From positions 1 to 64,000 of the forward strand of contig NZ_PDEQ01000002.1 of the NCBI RefSeq assembly GCF_002554795.1: DNA of 64,000 bases, given 5' to 3'. The notes under the pieces are model-generated. The model had not been told where the DNA came from and did no database searches. It was given only the letters and a program-made list of their open reading frames with translations. Shown here piece after piece: positions 29,461 through 38,334 of this stretch. Position 1 is the first letter of the stretch; every line of letters starts with the position of its first letter. A program made the position numbers and the translations under genes. This DNA is from Longibacter salinarum (GTDB lineage: Bacteria; Bacteroidota; Rhodothermia; Rhodothermales; Salinibacteraceae).

Positions 29461-30630
29461 ATGGACCCACGGTTCGCCATAATGAGATCTAGCCTCCTGA
29501 TCGGCCTGGTCGTGGTCGTCTTGGGTGTCTTCTTCTATCAAATGAGCAGCTGGCCGATTCAGGCCGATGCCGTTCCTGCCATCATCCGGACCTACAAAGG
29601 ACCGCAGGGCGGGTGGCCAGCGCCTCATCTGTCCGAGGACGTTTCCCATCGACCTCTTGCCCCGCTTCCGGACGTGGAGTATCCAGCGAATAACCCGTAC
29701 TCAGAGACAAAAGAGGATCTCGGAAAAAAGCTCTTCTTCGACCCGCGGCTCTCTTCATCTGGTACGCTCGCTTGCGCAAGTTGCCACGATCCGGATCTTG
29801 GTTGGAGTGACGGACGACGACGCTCGTTTGGCCATGCCCGGCGTGAGGGACAGCGAAACAGTATGACGGTCCTGAACGCGGCATACTACGATCACCTTTT
29901 CTGGGACGGACGCGCGGAGGACCTTGAAGAGCAGGCCATGACCGCCATCGCGGGCCCGCGCGAAATGAATCAGGGTCTCGACCTTGTTGGGGAAGGCATC
30001 CGTGACCTACCGGACTACCCTCGCTTATTTCAGCAGAGCTTCGGCGATTCGACCATCAACGCGCAGCGCATCGCGAAGGCGATTGCAACGTTCGAGCGCG
30101 GCATCACCAGTCGGAGGAGCGACTTCGATCGTTTCCTGCAGGGGAATCGTGACGCCATGACCGATCGTCAGATTTACGGCCTGCATGTCTTCCGCACGAC
30201 GGGGCAGTGTATGAACTGCCACAACGGCGCCCTGCTGTCCGACGACAAATTCCACAACCTGGGCCAGTCCCATCTCGGACGACCTTCGGAGGACTTGGGT
30301 CGGTTCCTGGTCACAGGGGATACATCCGACGTCGGCAAATTTAGAACGCCGTCCCTTCGGGATGTGACGTACACCGGTCCCTACTTGCACCACGGATTGA
30401 TCTTTAACCTGCGGGAGGTAATTGACATGTACGACCGCGGCATGCCGCAGGTTATTCCGAAAAAGGAAGCGGGAAACCCGCTGTACCCGGAGACCTCGCC
30501 ACTGCTTGAGCCGCTGGATTTATCGGAGCGAGAGATCGAGGCGTTACTCGATTTTTTGGAGGCAATCTCGACTCGTCCACGCCGGATGTCGGCACCGGAA
30601 CTGCCGGGGATGGAGCGAAACGACGCGTAG
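29461..30630 (+). CDS. Dihaem cytochrome c peroxidase/MauG-family protein
   Basis: A 389-residue membrane-anchored or exported protein (hydrophobic segment residues about 10-27). Two CXXCH haem sites are visible: CASCH near residue 105 and CMNCH near residue 253, with the family motif GKKLFFDPRLSSSGTLACAS before the first and GKFRTPSLRDVTYTGPYLHH after the second. LFWDGRAEDLEEQAMTAI lies between. This is the bacterial cytochrome c peroxidase/MauG superfamily: peroxide reduction or oxidative modification of a partner protein in the periplasm. It lies after a SusCD-lipoprotein cluster, separated by a terminator; a joint role, for example in oxidative release or modification of a ligand, is inference. 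Confidence 0.93.
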   Translation: MDPRFAIMRSSLLIGLVVVVLGVFFYQMSSWPIQADAVPAIIRTYKGPQGGWPAPHLSEDVSHRPLAPLPDVEYPANNPYSETKEDLGKKLFFDPRLSSSGTLACASCHDPDLGWSDGRRRSFGHARREGQRNSMTVLNAAYYDHLFWDGRAEDLEEQAMTAIAGPREMNQGLDLVGEGIRDLPDYPRLFQQSFGDSTINAQRIAKAIATFERGITSRRSDFDRFLQGNRDAMTDRQIYGLHVFRTTGQCMNCHNGALLSDDKFHNLGQSHLGRPSEDLGRFLVTGDTSDVGKFRTPSLRDVTYTGPYLHHGLIFNLREVIDMYDRGMPQVIPKKEAGNPLYPETSPLLEPLDLSEREIEALLDFLEAISTRPRRMSAPELPGMERNDA

Positions 30631-31055
30631 TGGGGATATGACGTGAGTCTTGGAGAAAGCAAATGCGCATTTATTTGTCGAGACTGCCCTTCCCTTCCGA
30701 CCTCGCTGTTCATCTCCGGGGTTTGGCGTGACGCGGTAGCGGACGAAATGATCGTTCTGGGATGTGTGGTAATCCACCGCGCTGCAATCCGTCTAAAAAT
30801 TGAACGAGCTGCTGGTACTCATGGTCTGCACGCCGTGCAGGATAGCCGGATTAGCGTCCTCGCATGGGTTGGAAAAGGGAAGCGTCCGTCGCGCGAAAGG
30901 AAAGGCTTCCGTTGCATCCCCTTCTCGTTGATCTGGACATGCGTCGGTGTGGGAAAGCGTCATCAGTTGGACATGCGCGCTTCCCCGCCGGATCGACGGA
31001 TCACTTGCAGGGCCAGGTCTCCTGTCCTGCGTCGATCGCCCACAGCGCGTTGCGT
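30631..31055. other. Intergenic region without a recognisable gene
   Basis: About 425 bp between the convergent peroxidase and glycosyltransferase genes. I see short inverted repeats (CTGCACG...CGTGCAG near 30827) and no convincing reading frame. The frames present have no homology I can name. Confidence 0.5.
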
Positions 31056-32204
31056 TTATCTGTGCCCGTCGGTGAGTCCTCGGAGCACCTGGATGTACTG
31101 CTCCGCGACCGCTGGCCAGCCGAAGGTTGCCTGCGTATGGGTGCGAGCGCGACGGGAGAAGCCGGCAAGTTCATCCGGCGCGTCGTGGTACCGGAGGATG
31201 GTCTGCCGGAAGGCGCTTGGTGACTCCGGCTCGACGAGGTGGCCATTCATGCCGTCGGTGATCACGTCGCGGATGCCCTCCAGTCGGGAGGCGATCGCCG
31301 GCGTTCCACACTGACCCGCTTCCAGCATCACCACGCCGAATCCTTCCATGTCGCCCGGCACCGGCACATTCGGCATCACGAACAGATCGGCGCCGCGGTA
31401 CAGTCGTGCGAGATCCGCGTCGGATATGCGTCCCAGCAGTCGCACCCGGTCGCCAAGCCCGTTTTCACGGATGGCGGCGTCGATGGACTCGGTCTGCGGT
31501 CCGTCGCCGGCCAACCAGTAGTGCACGTCCTCGGGGAGGTCGGGCATCACGTTTCGGATGAACCACTCGAAGCCCTTGCGTTCGACCTGCCGCCCGACGC
31601 TGCAGAGGAGAAGCGCATCGTCCGGGAGCGGACCGAGGGCGTCCGTGAGAAGGTGGCGACGCGTCGCGCGGTCGGACGGCGCCCGGAAGCGGTCGGGGTC
31701 GATGCCGTTTGGGACCACCTGCAGCTTGTGATCGGGCAGTCCTCGTTGGGTGCACGCCTCTCCCGTTGCCCGGCTGACGGGGAGAACGAGGTCAAGAGCG
31801 TCGAAGACCTTCGGTACGAACCACTGATACGGCGGAAAGGGTGTCGTGACGTCCAGGCCGTGAACAATTGCGGCCGTGCGTACGCCGTATCGACGGAGAA
31901 GGGGGCGCAGGGGAACGGCCAGAGCGGCTGTGACCATGGAGGAAAACAACACGACATCGACGTCATCGCGCCGCGCCTTCTTCGCAATCACCCAGGCAGC
32001 CCATAGCAGGAAGGGTAGGACCTTGACGTGCGTCCAGCTCCATGAGGAGCGAAGGAGGACGGCGTCGTAGTCGAAGGCCGAGCTTTCCGCGTCGCGAAGG
32101 TTCAGCGATTCGTGGAGCTTCATGGCGACTCGCTGCATGCCGCCGATGTTGTCCATCGGTCGACCTTCAGGCGGGAGCGAGTGAGATACGAAGAGAAGGC
32201 GCAC
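31056..32204 (-). CDS. Glycosyltransferase family 4
   Basis: A 382-residue GT-B enzyme. The N-domain begins RLLFVSHSLPPEGRPMDNIG. The C-domain holds LLCSVGRQVERKGFEWFIRN, YWLAGDGPQTESIDAAIREN, RVRLLGRISDADLARLYRGA and the E-x7-E region MEGFGVVMLEAGQCGTPAIA that binds the nucleotide-sugar donor. It is likely cytosolic, using a GDP- or UDP-sugar for lipopolysaccharide or exopolysaccharide-type acceptors. It lies 46 bp after another GT4 gene on the same strand, so the two may be co-transcribed. Confidence 0.92.
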   Translation of the reverse strand: MRLLFVSHSLPPEGRPMDNIGGMQRVAMKLHESLNLRDAESSAFDYDAVLLRSSWSWTHVKVLPFLLWAAWVIAKKARRDDVDVVLFSSMVTAALAVPLRPLLRRYGVRTAAIVHGLDVTTPFPPYQWFVPKVFDALDLVLPVSRATGEACTQRGLPDHKLQVVPNGIDPDRFRAPSDRATRRHLLTDALGPLPDDALLLCSVGRQVERKGFEWFIRNVMPDLPEDVHYWLAGDGPQTESIDAAIRENGLGDRVRLLGRISDADLARLYRGADLFVMPNVPVPGDMEGFGVVMLEAGQCGTPAIASRLEGIRDVITDGMNGHLVEPESPSAFRQTILRYHDAPDELAGFSRRARTHTQATFGWPAVAEQYIQVLRGLTDGHR

Positions 32205-32250
32205 AGTCAGCAGGGGCGGTCGGTGACAAGATGGAAGCGGCGAGTGGCGA

Positions 32251-33429
32251 TCACACGGAGAAGGTAGTATCGCCGACGAGGGCGGCGTCGTAGTAGTCGT
32301 TCATCTTTGAGAGGATGGCCTCCCATCGAAAATCCTGTGCTCGTTCCAGTGCAGCCTCGCCCATCGCAGTGCGACCACCGGCGTCGGTCAGGAGGTGACG
32401 CACGGCATCGGTGAAGGCGTCGGTGTCATCCGGTGGGCAGAGGTGACCGGTCGTGCCGTCTACGACAAGGTCGCGGCTCCCGACGGCATCTGCGCAGACG
32501 GTCGGGAGTCCGGAGGCCATGGCTTCGAGTGTCACGTTGCCGAATGTCTCCGTATCGCTGGGGAAAAGGAAGACATCGGACGAAGCGTACGCGGTGGCAA
32601 GCTCGGTTCCCTCAAGGTATCCGGTAAAGACGGTGTTCGGAAGCTTCTCTTCGAGCTCGGCACGGGCTGGACCGTCGCCCACGATCAGGCTTTGATGCGG
32701 CACATTCTCGTCTTCAAGGCGCCGCACGACATCGGCGAAGACATGCAGGCCTTTCTCCCAGACGAGACGACTGACAAATGCTAGCACCGGACGATCGTCC
32801 AAATCGTGTTGCTGTCGCCATTCGTCAGAGCGACGCGACGGGTTGAATCGGTCGGTTTCGACGCCTCGCTGCCACAGGTGAAGTCCATCCGTGATGCCGT
32901 GGTCCTTCAGGATGTTCGCCATGGCGGTGGACGGTACGTACGTGTGGCGGCATTTCTGGTAAAAGTGCCGGAGATACGCCCAGACCGCTCGTTCCAACCA
33001 GCCGAGTCGGTAGTACCGGAGGTACGAACTGAAGTGCGTGTGGTAGGACGCCACGACCGGTACGTGCCACGACTGCGCCGTACGGAGCGCGTGGTAGCCG
33101 AGAATATCCGGCGTCGCGATATGGAAGAGCGTGGGGGCGAAGTCGTCGAGTGCCCGCCGAACCGATGGCGTGATCCCGAGAGAGAGTCGGTACTCGCTGC
33201 GTCCGGGAGCAGAAATGGAGGGCACCGGAATGAGCGTCCCGGCGTGATCGACCGGCGGATTCTCGACGGTCGGGGCGAAAACTCGAACCTCGACGTGCTC
33301 CTTCGTCTCCAGATGCCGCACGAGCCGGTTGAGCGTCAGCGACACGCCATCCGCGATGTGATTGTAGGCGCCGGTAAAAAGCGCGACGCGCTTCGGGCTG
33401 GATGACGGAGCTGGGACGGAGTCAGTCAT
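32251..33429 (-). CDS. Glycosyltransferase family 4 (alpha-mannosyltransferase-like)
   Basis: A 392-residue GT4. N-domain: RVALFTGAYNHIADGVSLTL, the acceptor-side loop and ATPDILGYHALRTAQ with SYHTHFSSYLRYYRL, typical of the diacylglycerol/phosphatidylinositol alpha-mannosyltransferase-like group. C-domain: VLAFVSRLVWEKGLHVFADV, LIVGDGPARAELEEKL, VFTGYLEGTELATAYASSDV and the donor site FPSDTETFGNVTLEAMASG. I infer a glycolipid glucosyl- or mannosyltransferase. It is the first gene of a leftward pair. Its 5' flank leads straight into the repeat island at 33.5-34.5 kb. Confidence 0.92.
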   Translation of the reverse strand: MTDSVPAPSSSPKRVALFTGAYNHIADGVSLTLNRLVRHLETKEHVEVRVFAPTVENPPVDHAGTLIPVPSISAPGRSEYRLSLGITPSVRRALDDFAPTLFHIATPDILGYHALRTAQSWHVPVVASYHTHFSSYLRYYRLGWLERAVWAYLRHFYQKCRHTYVPSTAMANILKDHGITDGLHLWQRGVETDRFNPSRRSDEWRQQHDLDDRPVLAFVSRLVWEKGLHVFADVVRRLEDENVPHQSLIVGDGPARAELEEKLPNTVFTGYLEGTELATAYASSDVFLFPSDTETFGNVTLEAMASGLPTVCADAVGSRDLVVDGTTGHLCPPDDTDAFTDAVRHLLTDAGGRTAMGEAALERAQDFRWEAILSKMNDYYDAALVGDTTFSV

Positions 33430-33568
33430 GCTGCGGGAGGAAAGGCGGAGTCATACGAGTCGCCGCACCAAACGACCGACTGGGAACAGGGTTCGTGCCT
33501 CCGGCTCCCTCGCCATGCTACGACCTACGGGTTCTGCCATTCTTGACGCACGCCGGGGCGGATTGGAG

Positions 33569-33640
33569 GTGTGGAAGTAGGGAAGTGTGGACGTTTGAAA
33601 GTGTGAGAGTCTGAGAGTGTGAGGGTAGGTAAGTGTTGGG
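33569..33640. repeat. 8-bp tandem array, nine units (GTGTGGAA-like)
   Basis: Nine octamers in phase: GTGTGGAA, GTAGGGAA, GTGTGGAC, GTTTGAAA, GTGTGAGA, GTCTGAGA, GTGTGAGG, GTAGGTAA, GTGTTGGG. The motif is the same as that at 4385. The array lies about 70 bp to the left of the composite A element. Confidence 0.85.
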
Positions 33641-33796
33641 ATGGAAATGACACGTAGAGCATGGGCTCTACCGCTCCCGAAGCTGCGTGGTACCCCAGAA
33701 CTCTGAACCCGATCTACCGGAGCGTTTGATTTTAAACCGGAATGTCTTCGTATGTCTTCGAGAAGCGGACCTCATGCGTTGCGGAAACGAGGCGTT

Positions 33797-34169
33797 GTAC
33801 CAAATCCAAATGATAATGTCGGGGTCACGATCATCTGTGGAAGCGATTCGCGGGCTTGACAACCTGTTTGACGGACAGCCTTCGGCGATCCAACGGTACG
33901 GACCTCCCGCCGGTCGGTCCTCGCTCCGTTCGCAATCCAAGGCTTGGTTGATCTCGCGAGCCGGGTCGACGACGTCATTGTGAAAGGCTCCCCGATTCAG
34001 GCCTGCGAATCAGCATATAAGACGGCGCTCACGTTTTCGCGATCCATCCGCCAAACAGGTTGTGAGGGTCCCCAAAAACGTTGATTCCTGCGTCTCTTTC
34101 CCTTGTTTCGGTCGAATCGACCCCACAGCCGACGCACGGCATCCAGACACGATCATTTGGATTCAGTAT
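33797..34169. repeat. Element C: long inverted-repeat element inserted into A3
   Basis: AATCCAAATGAT at 33803 is exactly inverted as ATCATTTGGATT at 34153. Beyond these 12 bp, alignable inverted similarity continues inward for roughly 50 bp (left GATCATCTGTGGAAGCGATT, right AATCGACCCCACAGCC). The flanks suggest a TT target duplication. Without the internal B2 copy, C is about 170 bp. No coding capacity. Confidence 0.65.
33861..34061 (+). repeat. Repeat element B2 (201 bp), nested inside C
   Basis: Ends AACCTGTTTGACGGA and TCCGCCAAACAGGTT are inverted repeats of 15 bp with one mismatch. Internal matches to B1 and inverted B3: CAGCCTTCGGCGATCC, GGTACGGACCTCC, GTCGGTCCTCGCT and GGTTGATCTCGCG. 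Preceded by TTGAC, as is B3. Confidence 0.8.
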
Positions 34170-34306
34170 TATCGTCGAAAACGACGAACACTCACACTTC
34201 CATACCCACATACTTCCATGCATTTTGGAGCAGCCGCGCCGAGGGAGTGCTGAAATGACACACCCTCTATTGAACGTGTCCAGTAGGTAGCTCTGAACCC
34301 TGAACC

Positions 34307-34522
34307 CTAGCTACCGGACAGTTTTGATATCAAACCGGACTGTCTTCGTATGTCAACGAAAAACGGATCTCGTGCGTCTCATGCGTCCTGGAAACGAGAC
34401 GTTATCGTCGAACATCACGCACTCACACTCTCCCATACCCACATACTCCCATCCATCTCAGAGCAGCCGCGCCTAGGAATGCTGAAATGACACACGCTTC
34501 AATGAAAGTGTCCGGTACCTAG
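34307..34522. repeat. Complete repeat element A2 (216 bp, terminal inverted repeats)
   Basis: Left end CTAGCTACCGGACAGTTT, right end AAAGTGTCCGGTACCTAG: an almost exact inverted repeat of 18 bp. The interior has GGAAACGAGACGTTATCGTC, an 8-bp phased stretch (ACTCTCCC ATACCCAC-type) and GCAGCCGCGCC, in the same order as A1. It is separated from A3 by two heptamers. Its right end is 31 bp from the uvrA stop codon, so it may supply or alter the 3' end of uvrA mRNA. Confidence 0.85.
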
Positions 34523-34553
34523 CCCTGAACCCTGAACTTTGAACCCTGAACTT

Positions 34554-37466
34554 TTATAGCACGTCCTTCAGGAATCGTCCCGTGTGGCTGTACGGGTGCG
34601 CTGCTATCGTTTCCGGCGTACCGGTTTCGACAATCTGGCCGCCTTCATCACCACCCTCCGGTCCGAGGTCGATCACGTGGTCAGCGTATTTGATGACGTC
34701 CAGGTTGTGCTCGACGATGAGGACGGAGTGGCCGTTTTCGACGAGCTGATCGAACGCGTCGACGAGTTTCTTGATGTCGTCGAAGTGGAGGCCCGTGGTT
34801 GGCTCATCAAAGATGTATAGCGTCCGGTCCTTGTTGCGGCCACCGAGGTGACTGGCCAGTTTGATGCGCTGGGCCTCGCCGCCGGAGAGCGTCGTGCTGG
34901 GTTGACCGAGTGTCAGGTAGCCGAGACCAATATCCTGCAGGACCGTCAGCTTGTTAATGATCGTCGTTTCGCCCTCGAAGAAGTCCGCGGCCTCGTCGAC
35001 GGTCATCTTCAGGACGTCCGCGATGTTTTTGCCCTGATAGGTGACGTCGAGGACTTCCTTCTTGTATCTCTTCCCTCCGCACGCCTCGCATTCGAGGTAA
35101 AGGTCGGCGAGGAATTGCATTTCCACCTTGACCACGCCCTCGCCCTTGCACTCCTCACAGCGCCCGCCTGGCACGTTGAAGCTGAAGAAGCCGGGCTCAT
35201 AGCCGTGAATTTGCGACGGCCGCGTTTCGCTGAAGAGCTTCCGGATGCCATCAAACGCGTTGGTGTACGTCGCCGGATTGGACCGCGGCGTGCGTCCGAT
35301 CGGCTGCTGGTCGACCATCTCCACCGCGTCAATATTTCGGTGCCCGCGGATGGCGTCGTGCTTGCCGACTTTGCCGTCTCCACTGCCGCCTTTGAGCCGG
35401 TGCAGTCCCTCGAAAAGCGTCTGGTTTGTGAGAGTCGACTTTCCGCTGCCGCTGACGCCCGTCACGCAGACGATCATATCGAGCGGAATGTCGACATCGA
35501 TGTTCTTGAGGTTGTGCTGTCGTGCATTCTCGATCGTCAGCACCCGGTCTGGGTCGACCTCGCGCCGCTTGTCCGGAAGCGGAATCGTTTTTCGGCCACT
35601 GAGGTACTGCCCCGTGAGCGACTCGTCTGACTCGAGCGCCTCATCGTACGTGCCCTGAAAGGTGACCTGTCCGCCGAATGAACCGGATCCGGGGCCGAGG
35701 TCGACGATTTCATCGGCTGCTTCCATGGTCGCCGGATCGTGTTCTACGACGAGGACGGTGTTTCCGAGGTCTCGCAGCCGCTCGAGAATGCCGATCAGCC
35801 GGTCGTTGTCGCGAGGATGGAGACCGATCGTTGGTTCGTCCAGCACGTAGAGCGACCCGACGAGCGAAGAGCCGAGCGACGTCGACAGGTTGATTCGCTG
35901 CGTCTCGCCCCCGGACAACGTCTGCGCGAGGCGGTCGAGCGTCAGGTAATCGAGGCCGACATCGACCAGGTAGCGACTCCGTTTGCGAAGCTCGTCCATC
36001 ACGCGACCTGCGACCTCCTCTTCGTACTCGGTCAGCTCGAGCGCTTCGAAGAAGTCGCGGGCCTCGCGCGTCGTCATCGCGCACACCTCTCCGATGTGCT
36101 TCCGCCCGGTCGTCTCCTCACTGCCGATCTTGACGTAGAGCGCGTCGTCGGCGAGCCGGTAGCCATCGCATTTCGGGCAGGTTGAATAGCCACGGAAGCG
36201 AGCACGAAAGATCCGATAATGCGTCTTGTACGAGCGTTCGTCGAGGAAATCAAAGAAGCCGCGGATCCCGATGTAGTCGTCTTTGCCATCCCAGACGATT
36301 TCCTTCTCCCAGTCCTCCAGTTCGCGGTACGGGCAGTCGACGTTGATTCCTTCCTGCGCGGCAAGCTTGATGAGCGACTTGAAGTGTTTCGACCACTTGT
36401 CCGTGCGAAAGGGAGCGATGGCGCCCTGTTTGATCGACAGCTCCTTGTTGGGAACGATGAGGTCGGGGTCAAGGCCGGGGACGCGACCGAATCCCTGGCA
36501 CTTGGGACAGGCGCCGACGGGGCTGTTGAAGCTAAACATGAGCGGCGTCGGTTCCTTGAACCGCATGCCGTCGCGCTCGAAGAAGTGGCTGTACTCCAGT
36601 GCCGCCGGGATTGGCCTCTCGCGCGGGACCTCCTGGATCGTGCACCGTCCTTCTCCCTCCTTGAAAGCCTGCTCGACCGAGTCGGCAATCCGATCGCGTG
36701 TCGCGTCGTCTCCTTTCTTTACCTTCAGGCGGTCGACGAGCACGAGCAGCCGGTTGCGCCCGTAGTTGTTGACGGAGCTTGGCTCGGTGTCATTTAGGTC
36801 GAGGATCTCGGGGCGTTCGCCGCGTTCGGCCTGCTTCTCCGTGGGCAAGAGAACGATCCGGAAAAAGCCACGCTCGCGCAGGCTCTTGAGTTCGTCGCGG
36901 AGGGCGATGCCGGAGTGCTCCGGGACAGGAAAGCAGAGGTAGAATCGTGCGCCGTCATCCAGTTCATCCTCCACGTCGAGAGCGACGCTCCGCGGTGTGT
37001 CTTTCGATACCGGACGACCGCTGATGGGAGAATATGTGGTGCCAATGCGAGCGAAGAGAAGTCGGAGATGGTCGTAAATCTCCGTTTGCGTCGCGACCGT
37101 CGAACGCGGGTTCTTCGCCGTCGTCTTTTGCTCGATGGCTATCGCCGGAGCCAGACCCGTGATCAGGTCGGCGTCCGGCTTGTCCATGCGCTCCAAGAAC
37201 TGCCGGGCGTACGCCGAGAGACTCTCGACGTAGCGGCGCTGTCCCTCTGCGTATATCGTGTTGAAGCAGAGAGAGGATTTACCGGAGCCCGAGGGGCCGG
37301 TGAATACGATCAGCTCGTTCCGGGGAAGGTCGAGATCGACATTCTTCAGGTTGTGCTGTCGCGCTCCGCGGATCACGATGCTGTGCTTGGCGGTCTCGCG
37401 TGCCGAAACCGAGGCGTTCGCGATAACCGGGTCCTGCGTGGGGGCGGTGTCAGTCGTCTGCGTCAT
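34554..37466 (-). CDS. uvrA: Excinuclease ABC subunit A
   Basis: A 970-residue nucleotide-excision-repair ATPase that, with UvrB, finds bulky DNA lesions. Visible in order: Walker A of the first ATPase (FTGPSGSGKSSLCFN), the first zinc module (ACPKCQGFGRVPG and STCPKCDGYRLADD), ABC signature LSGGETQRINLSTSLG with VLDEPTIGLHPRDND, the second Walker A (VTGVSGSGKSTLTNQTL), the second zinc module (RCEECKGEGVVKVEM with LECEACGGKRYKKE), and the second signature LSGGEAQRIKLASHLG with FDEPTTGLHFDDIKK. All catalytic and zinc residues are present. I use the ATG at 37466, just before the conserved body; a start at 37547 would add non-conserved sequence. It stands alone, with A2 just after its stop. Confidence 0.98.
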   Translation of the reverse strand: MTQTTDTAPTQDPVIANASVSARETAKHSIVIRGARQHNLKNVDLDLPRNELIVFTGPSGSGKSSLCFNTIYAEGQRRYVESLSAYARQFLERMDKPDADLITGLAPAIAIEQKTTAKNPRSTVATQTEIYDHLRLLFARIGTTYSPISGRPVSKDTPRSVALDVEDELDDGARFYLCFPVPEHSGIALRDELKSLRERGFFRIVLLPTEKQAERGERPEILDLNDTEPSSVNNYGRNRLLVLVDRLKVKKGDDATRDRIADSVEQAFKEGEGRCTIQEVPRERPIPAALEYSHFFERDGMRFKEPTPLMFSFNSPVGACPKCQGFGRVPGLDPDLIVPNKELSIKQGAIAPFRTDKWSKHFKSLIKLAAQEGINVDCPYRELEDWEKEIVWDGKDDYIGIRGFFDFLDERSYKTHYRIFRARFRGYSTCPKCDGYRLADDALYVKIGSEETTGRKHIGEVCAMTTREARDFFEALELTEYEEEVAGRVMDELRKRSRYLVDVGLDYLTLDRLAQTLSGGETQRINLSTSLGSSLVGSLYVLDEPTIGLHPRDNDRLIGILERLRDLGNTVLVVEHDPATMEAADEIVDLGPGSGSFGGQVTFQGTYDEALESDESLTGQYLSGRKTIPLPDKRREVDPDRVLTIENARQHNLKNIDVDIPLDMIVCVTGVSGSGKSTLTNQTLFEGLHRLKGGSGDGKVGKHDAIRGHRNIDAVEMVDQQPIGRTPRSNPATYTNAFDGIRKLFSETRPSQIHGYEPGFFSFNVPGGRCEECKGEGVVKVEMQFLADLYLECEACGGKRYKKEVLDVTYQGKNIADVLKMTVDEAADFFEGETTIINKLTVLQDIGLGYLTLGQPSTTLSGGEAQRIKLASHLGGRNKDRTLYIFDEPTTGLHFDDIKKLVDAFDQLVENGHSVLIVEHNLDVIKYADHVIDLGPEGGDEGGQIVETGTPETIAAHPYSHTGRFLKDVL

Positions 37467-37700
37467 CCGGAAAGGGTCGGATGTTCGATTCTTGGAAACG
37501 GAGCGCCGGTTCCCGGTTGACGATTTGATCGAGAGATCGACGCGCAACCCTTTCTAACGTCATTGCCTCGTCATTGATGCCGGCGACACGATAACGAAGT
37601 TCGAATGTCTGATCACGATTGGAGCAAGGCGGGGAATCGCTCTGCAAAAATGTTCATGTCATCCATCAGGATCCGGGTGGCTCGCACAAGATCGTATGGG

Positions 37701-37749
37701 AGAAAAGAAACGGCTGCGTCCGTGTGAGAGCGTCACACAGAAGCAGCCG
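37701..37749 (-). terminator. Rho-independent terminator for the leftward lipoprotein gene
   Basis: On the minus strand: CGGCTGC, then an inner TGTGA-CGCTC-TCACA stem, then GCAGCCG followed by TTTCTTTTCT. It lies 28 bp after the stop of the lipoprotein gene and prevents read-through toward uvrA. The remaining gap 37467-37700 would hold the uvrA promoter. Confidence 0.85.
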
Positions 37750-37776
37750 CAAGGGACGACCGATGATAGCAAACCC

Positions 37777-38334
37777 TCAAGCCGCGGGCGAGTCGGGGTC
37801 CGACGTATCCGGATTGACCTTGTCGATCATCGCTCGAAATGGGGCGCGACTATCGTAGAACAACGTAAATTCAAATCCACCAAGTTTGCCTCGTACTTCC
37901 TCACTTTCGGCGATTTTCTTGAACTGATCTTTGGTCGCTGTGATCTGGACAAGCGTTCCGCGGACGCTTCGGCGTTCGTCTTCCGGATAGGGAAACGGAT
38001 TCTCCCAGTCCAACCGCTCCCCGTCGACCCACAGACGTACGTCCGTAGATGTGATTTCGACACGCTCCGCACCCGAGTCGAGGCGAAACCGAAGGACGTA
38101 CTCCTCGGGCGGGCACTGCGTGTCTGGGCACTCCGCTCGCGCATCGACCTCGAAGTTCGGCTCATTAAGCCCGGAAGAGTAGGTCACGTCGCTAAGCCGG
38201 ACGCTGCTCGTTTCATATACCCACGCGTTTTCTCCGCCCCTGTAGGACTGCGTAACCTGCTCGGATGGTGCGCACGCAGTGACTGCAAAGGCCAGGAGTA
38301 CGAGGACAAGAGCTAATTTGCTGAGGCGGTTCAT
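37777..38334 (-). CDS. Hypothetical lipoprotein
   Basis: A 185-residue lipoprotein from ATG 38334, with leader MNRLSKLALVLVLLAF and lipobox AVTAC. The mature part contains a Cys pair (ECPDTQCPPEEY) near residue 70 and alternating strands (YVLRFRLDSGAERVEITSTD, VRLWVDGERLDW). No family recognised. It is likely attached to the outer or inner membrane. A strong terminator follows it. The longer frame to 38391 has no sensible leader. Confidence 0.75.
   Translation of the reverse strand: MNRLSKLALVLVLLAFAVTACAPSEQVTQSYRGGENAWVYETSSVRLSDVTYSSGLNEPNFEVDARAECPDTQCPPEEYVLRFRLDSGAERVEITSTDVRLWVDGERLDWENPFPYPEDERRSVRGTLVQITATKDQFKKIAESEEVRGKLGGFEFTLFYDSRAPFRAMIDKVNPDTSDPDSPAA

Larger units (their letters stand above)
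33711..34292. repeat. Composite element A3, interrupted by nested C and B elements
   Basis: The left end GATCTACCGGAGCGTTT and the right end GTGTCCAGTAGGTAGCT are diverged A termini. Left part 33711-33796 and right part 34170-34292 together make about 210 bp and match A2 in order. The insertion breaks the conserved CGTTATCGTCG motif, where intact copies are continuous. Removing the insertion restores an A element of normal length, which is strong evidence that C entered A. Confidence 0.8.
33430..34553. other. Gene-free repeat island
   Basis: About 1.1 kb between the GT4 gene and uvrA. It contains an octamer array (33569), a composite A element with C and B nested inside it (33711-34292), a complete A element (34307-34522), and 7-bp tracts between and after them. 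No supported gene; the short frames here are accidents of repeat sequence. Confidence 0.85.

Noticed and set aside
30643-31314. A 223-residue frame overlapping the gap after the peroxidase
   Set aside because: It overlaps the GT4 gene on the other strand, is Arg/Ser/Cys-rich and has no domain or leader.
34029-34253. Small frames inside the A and B repeats
   Set aside because: They differ between copies and are broken in the complete elements, so they are not conserved proteins.
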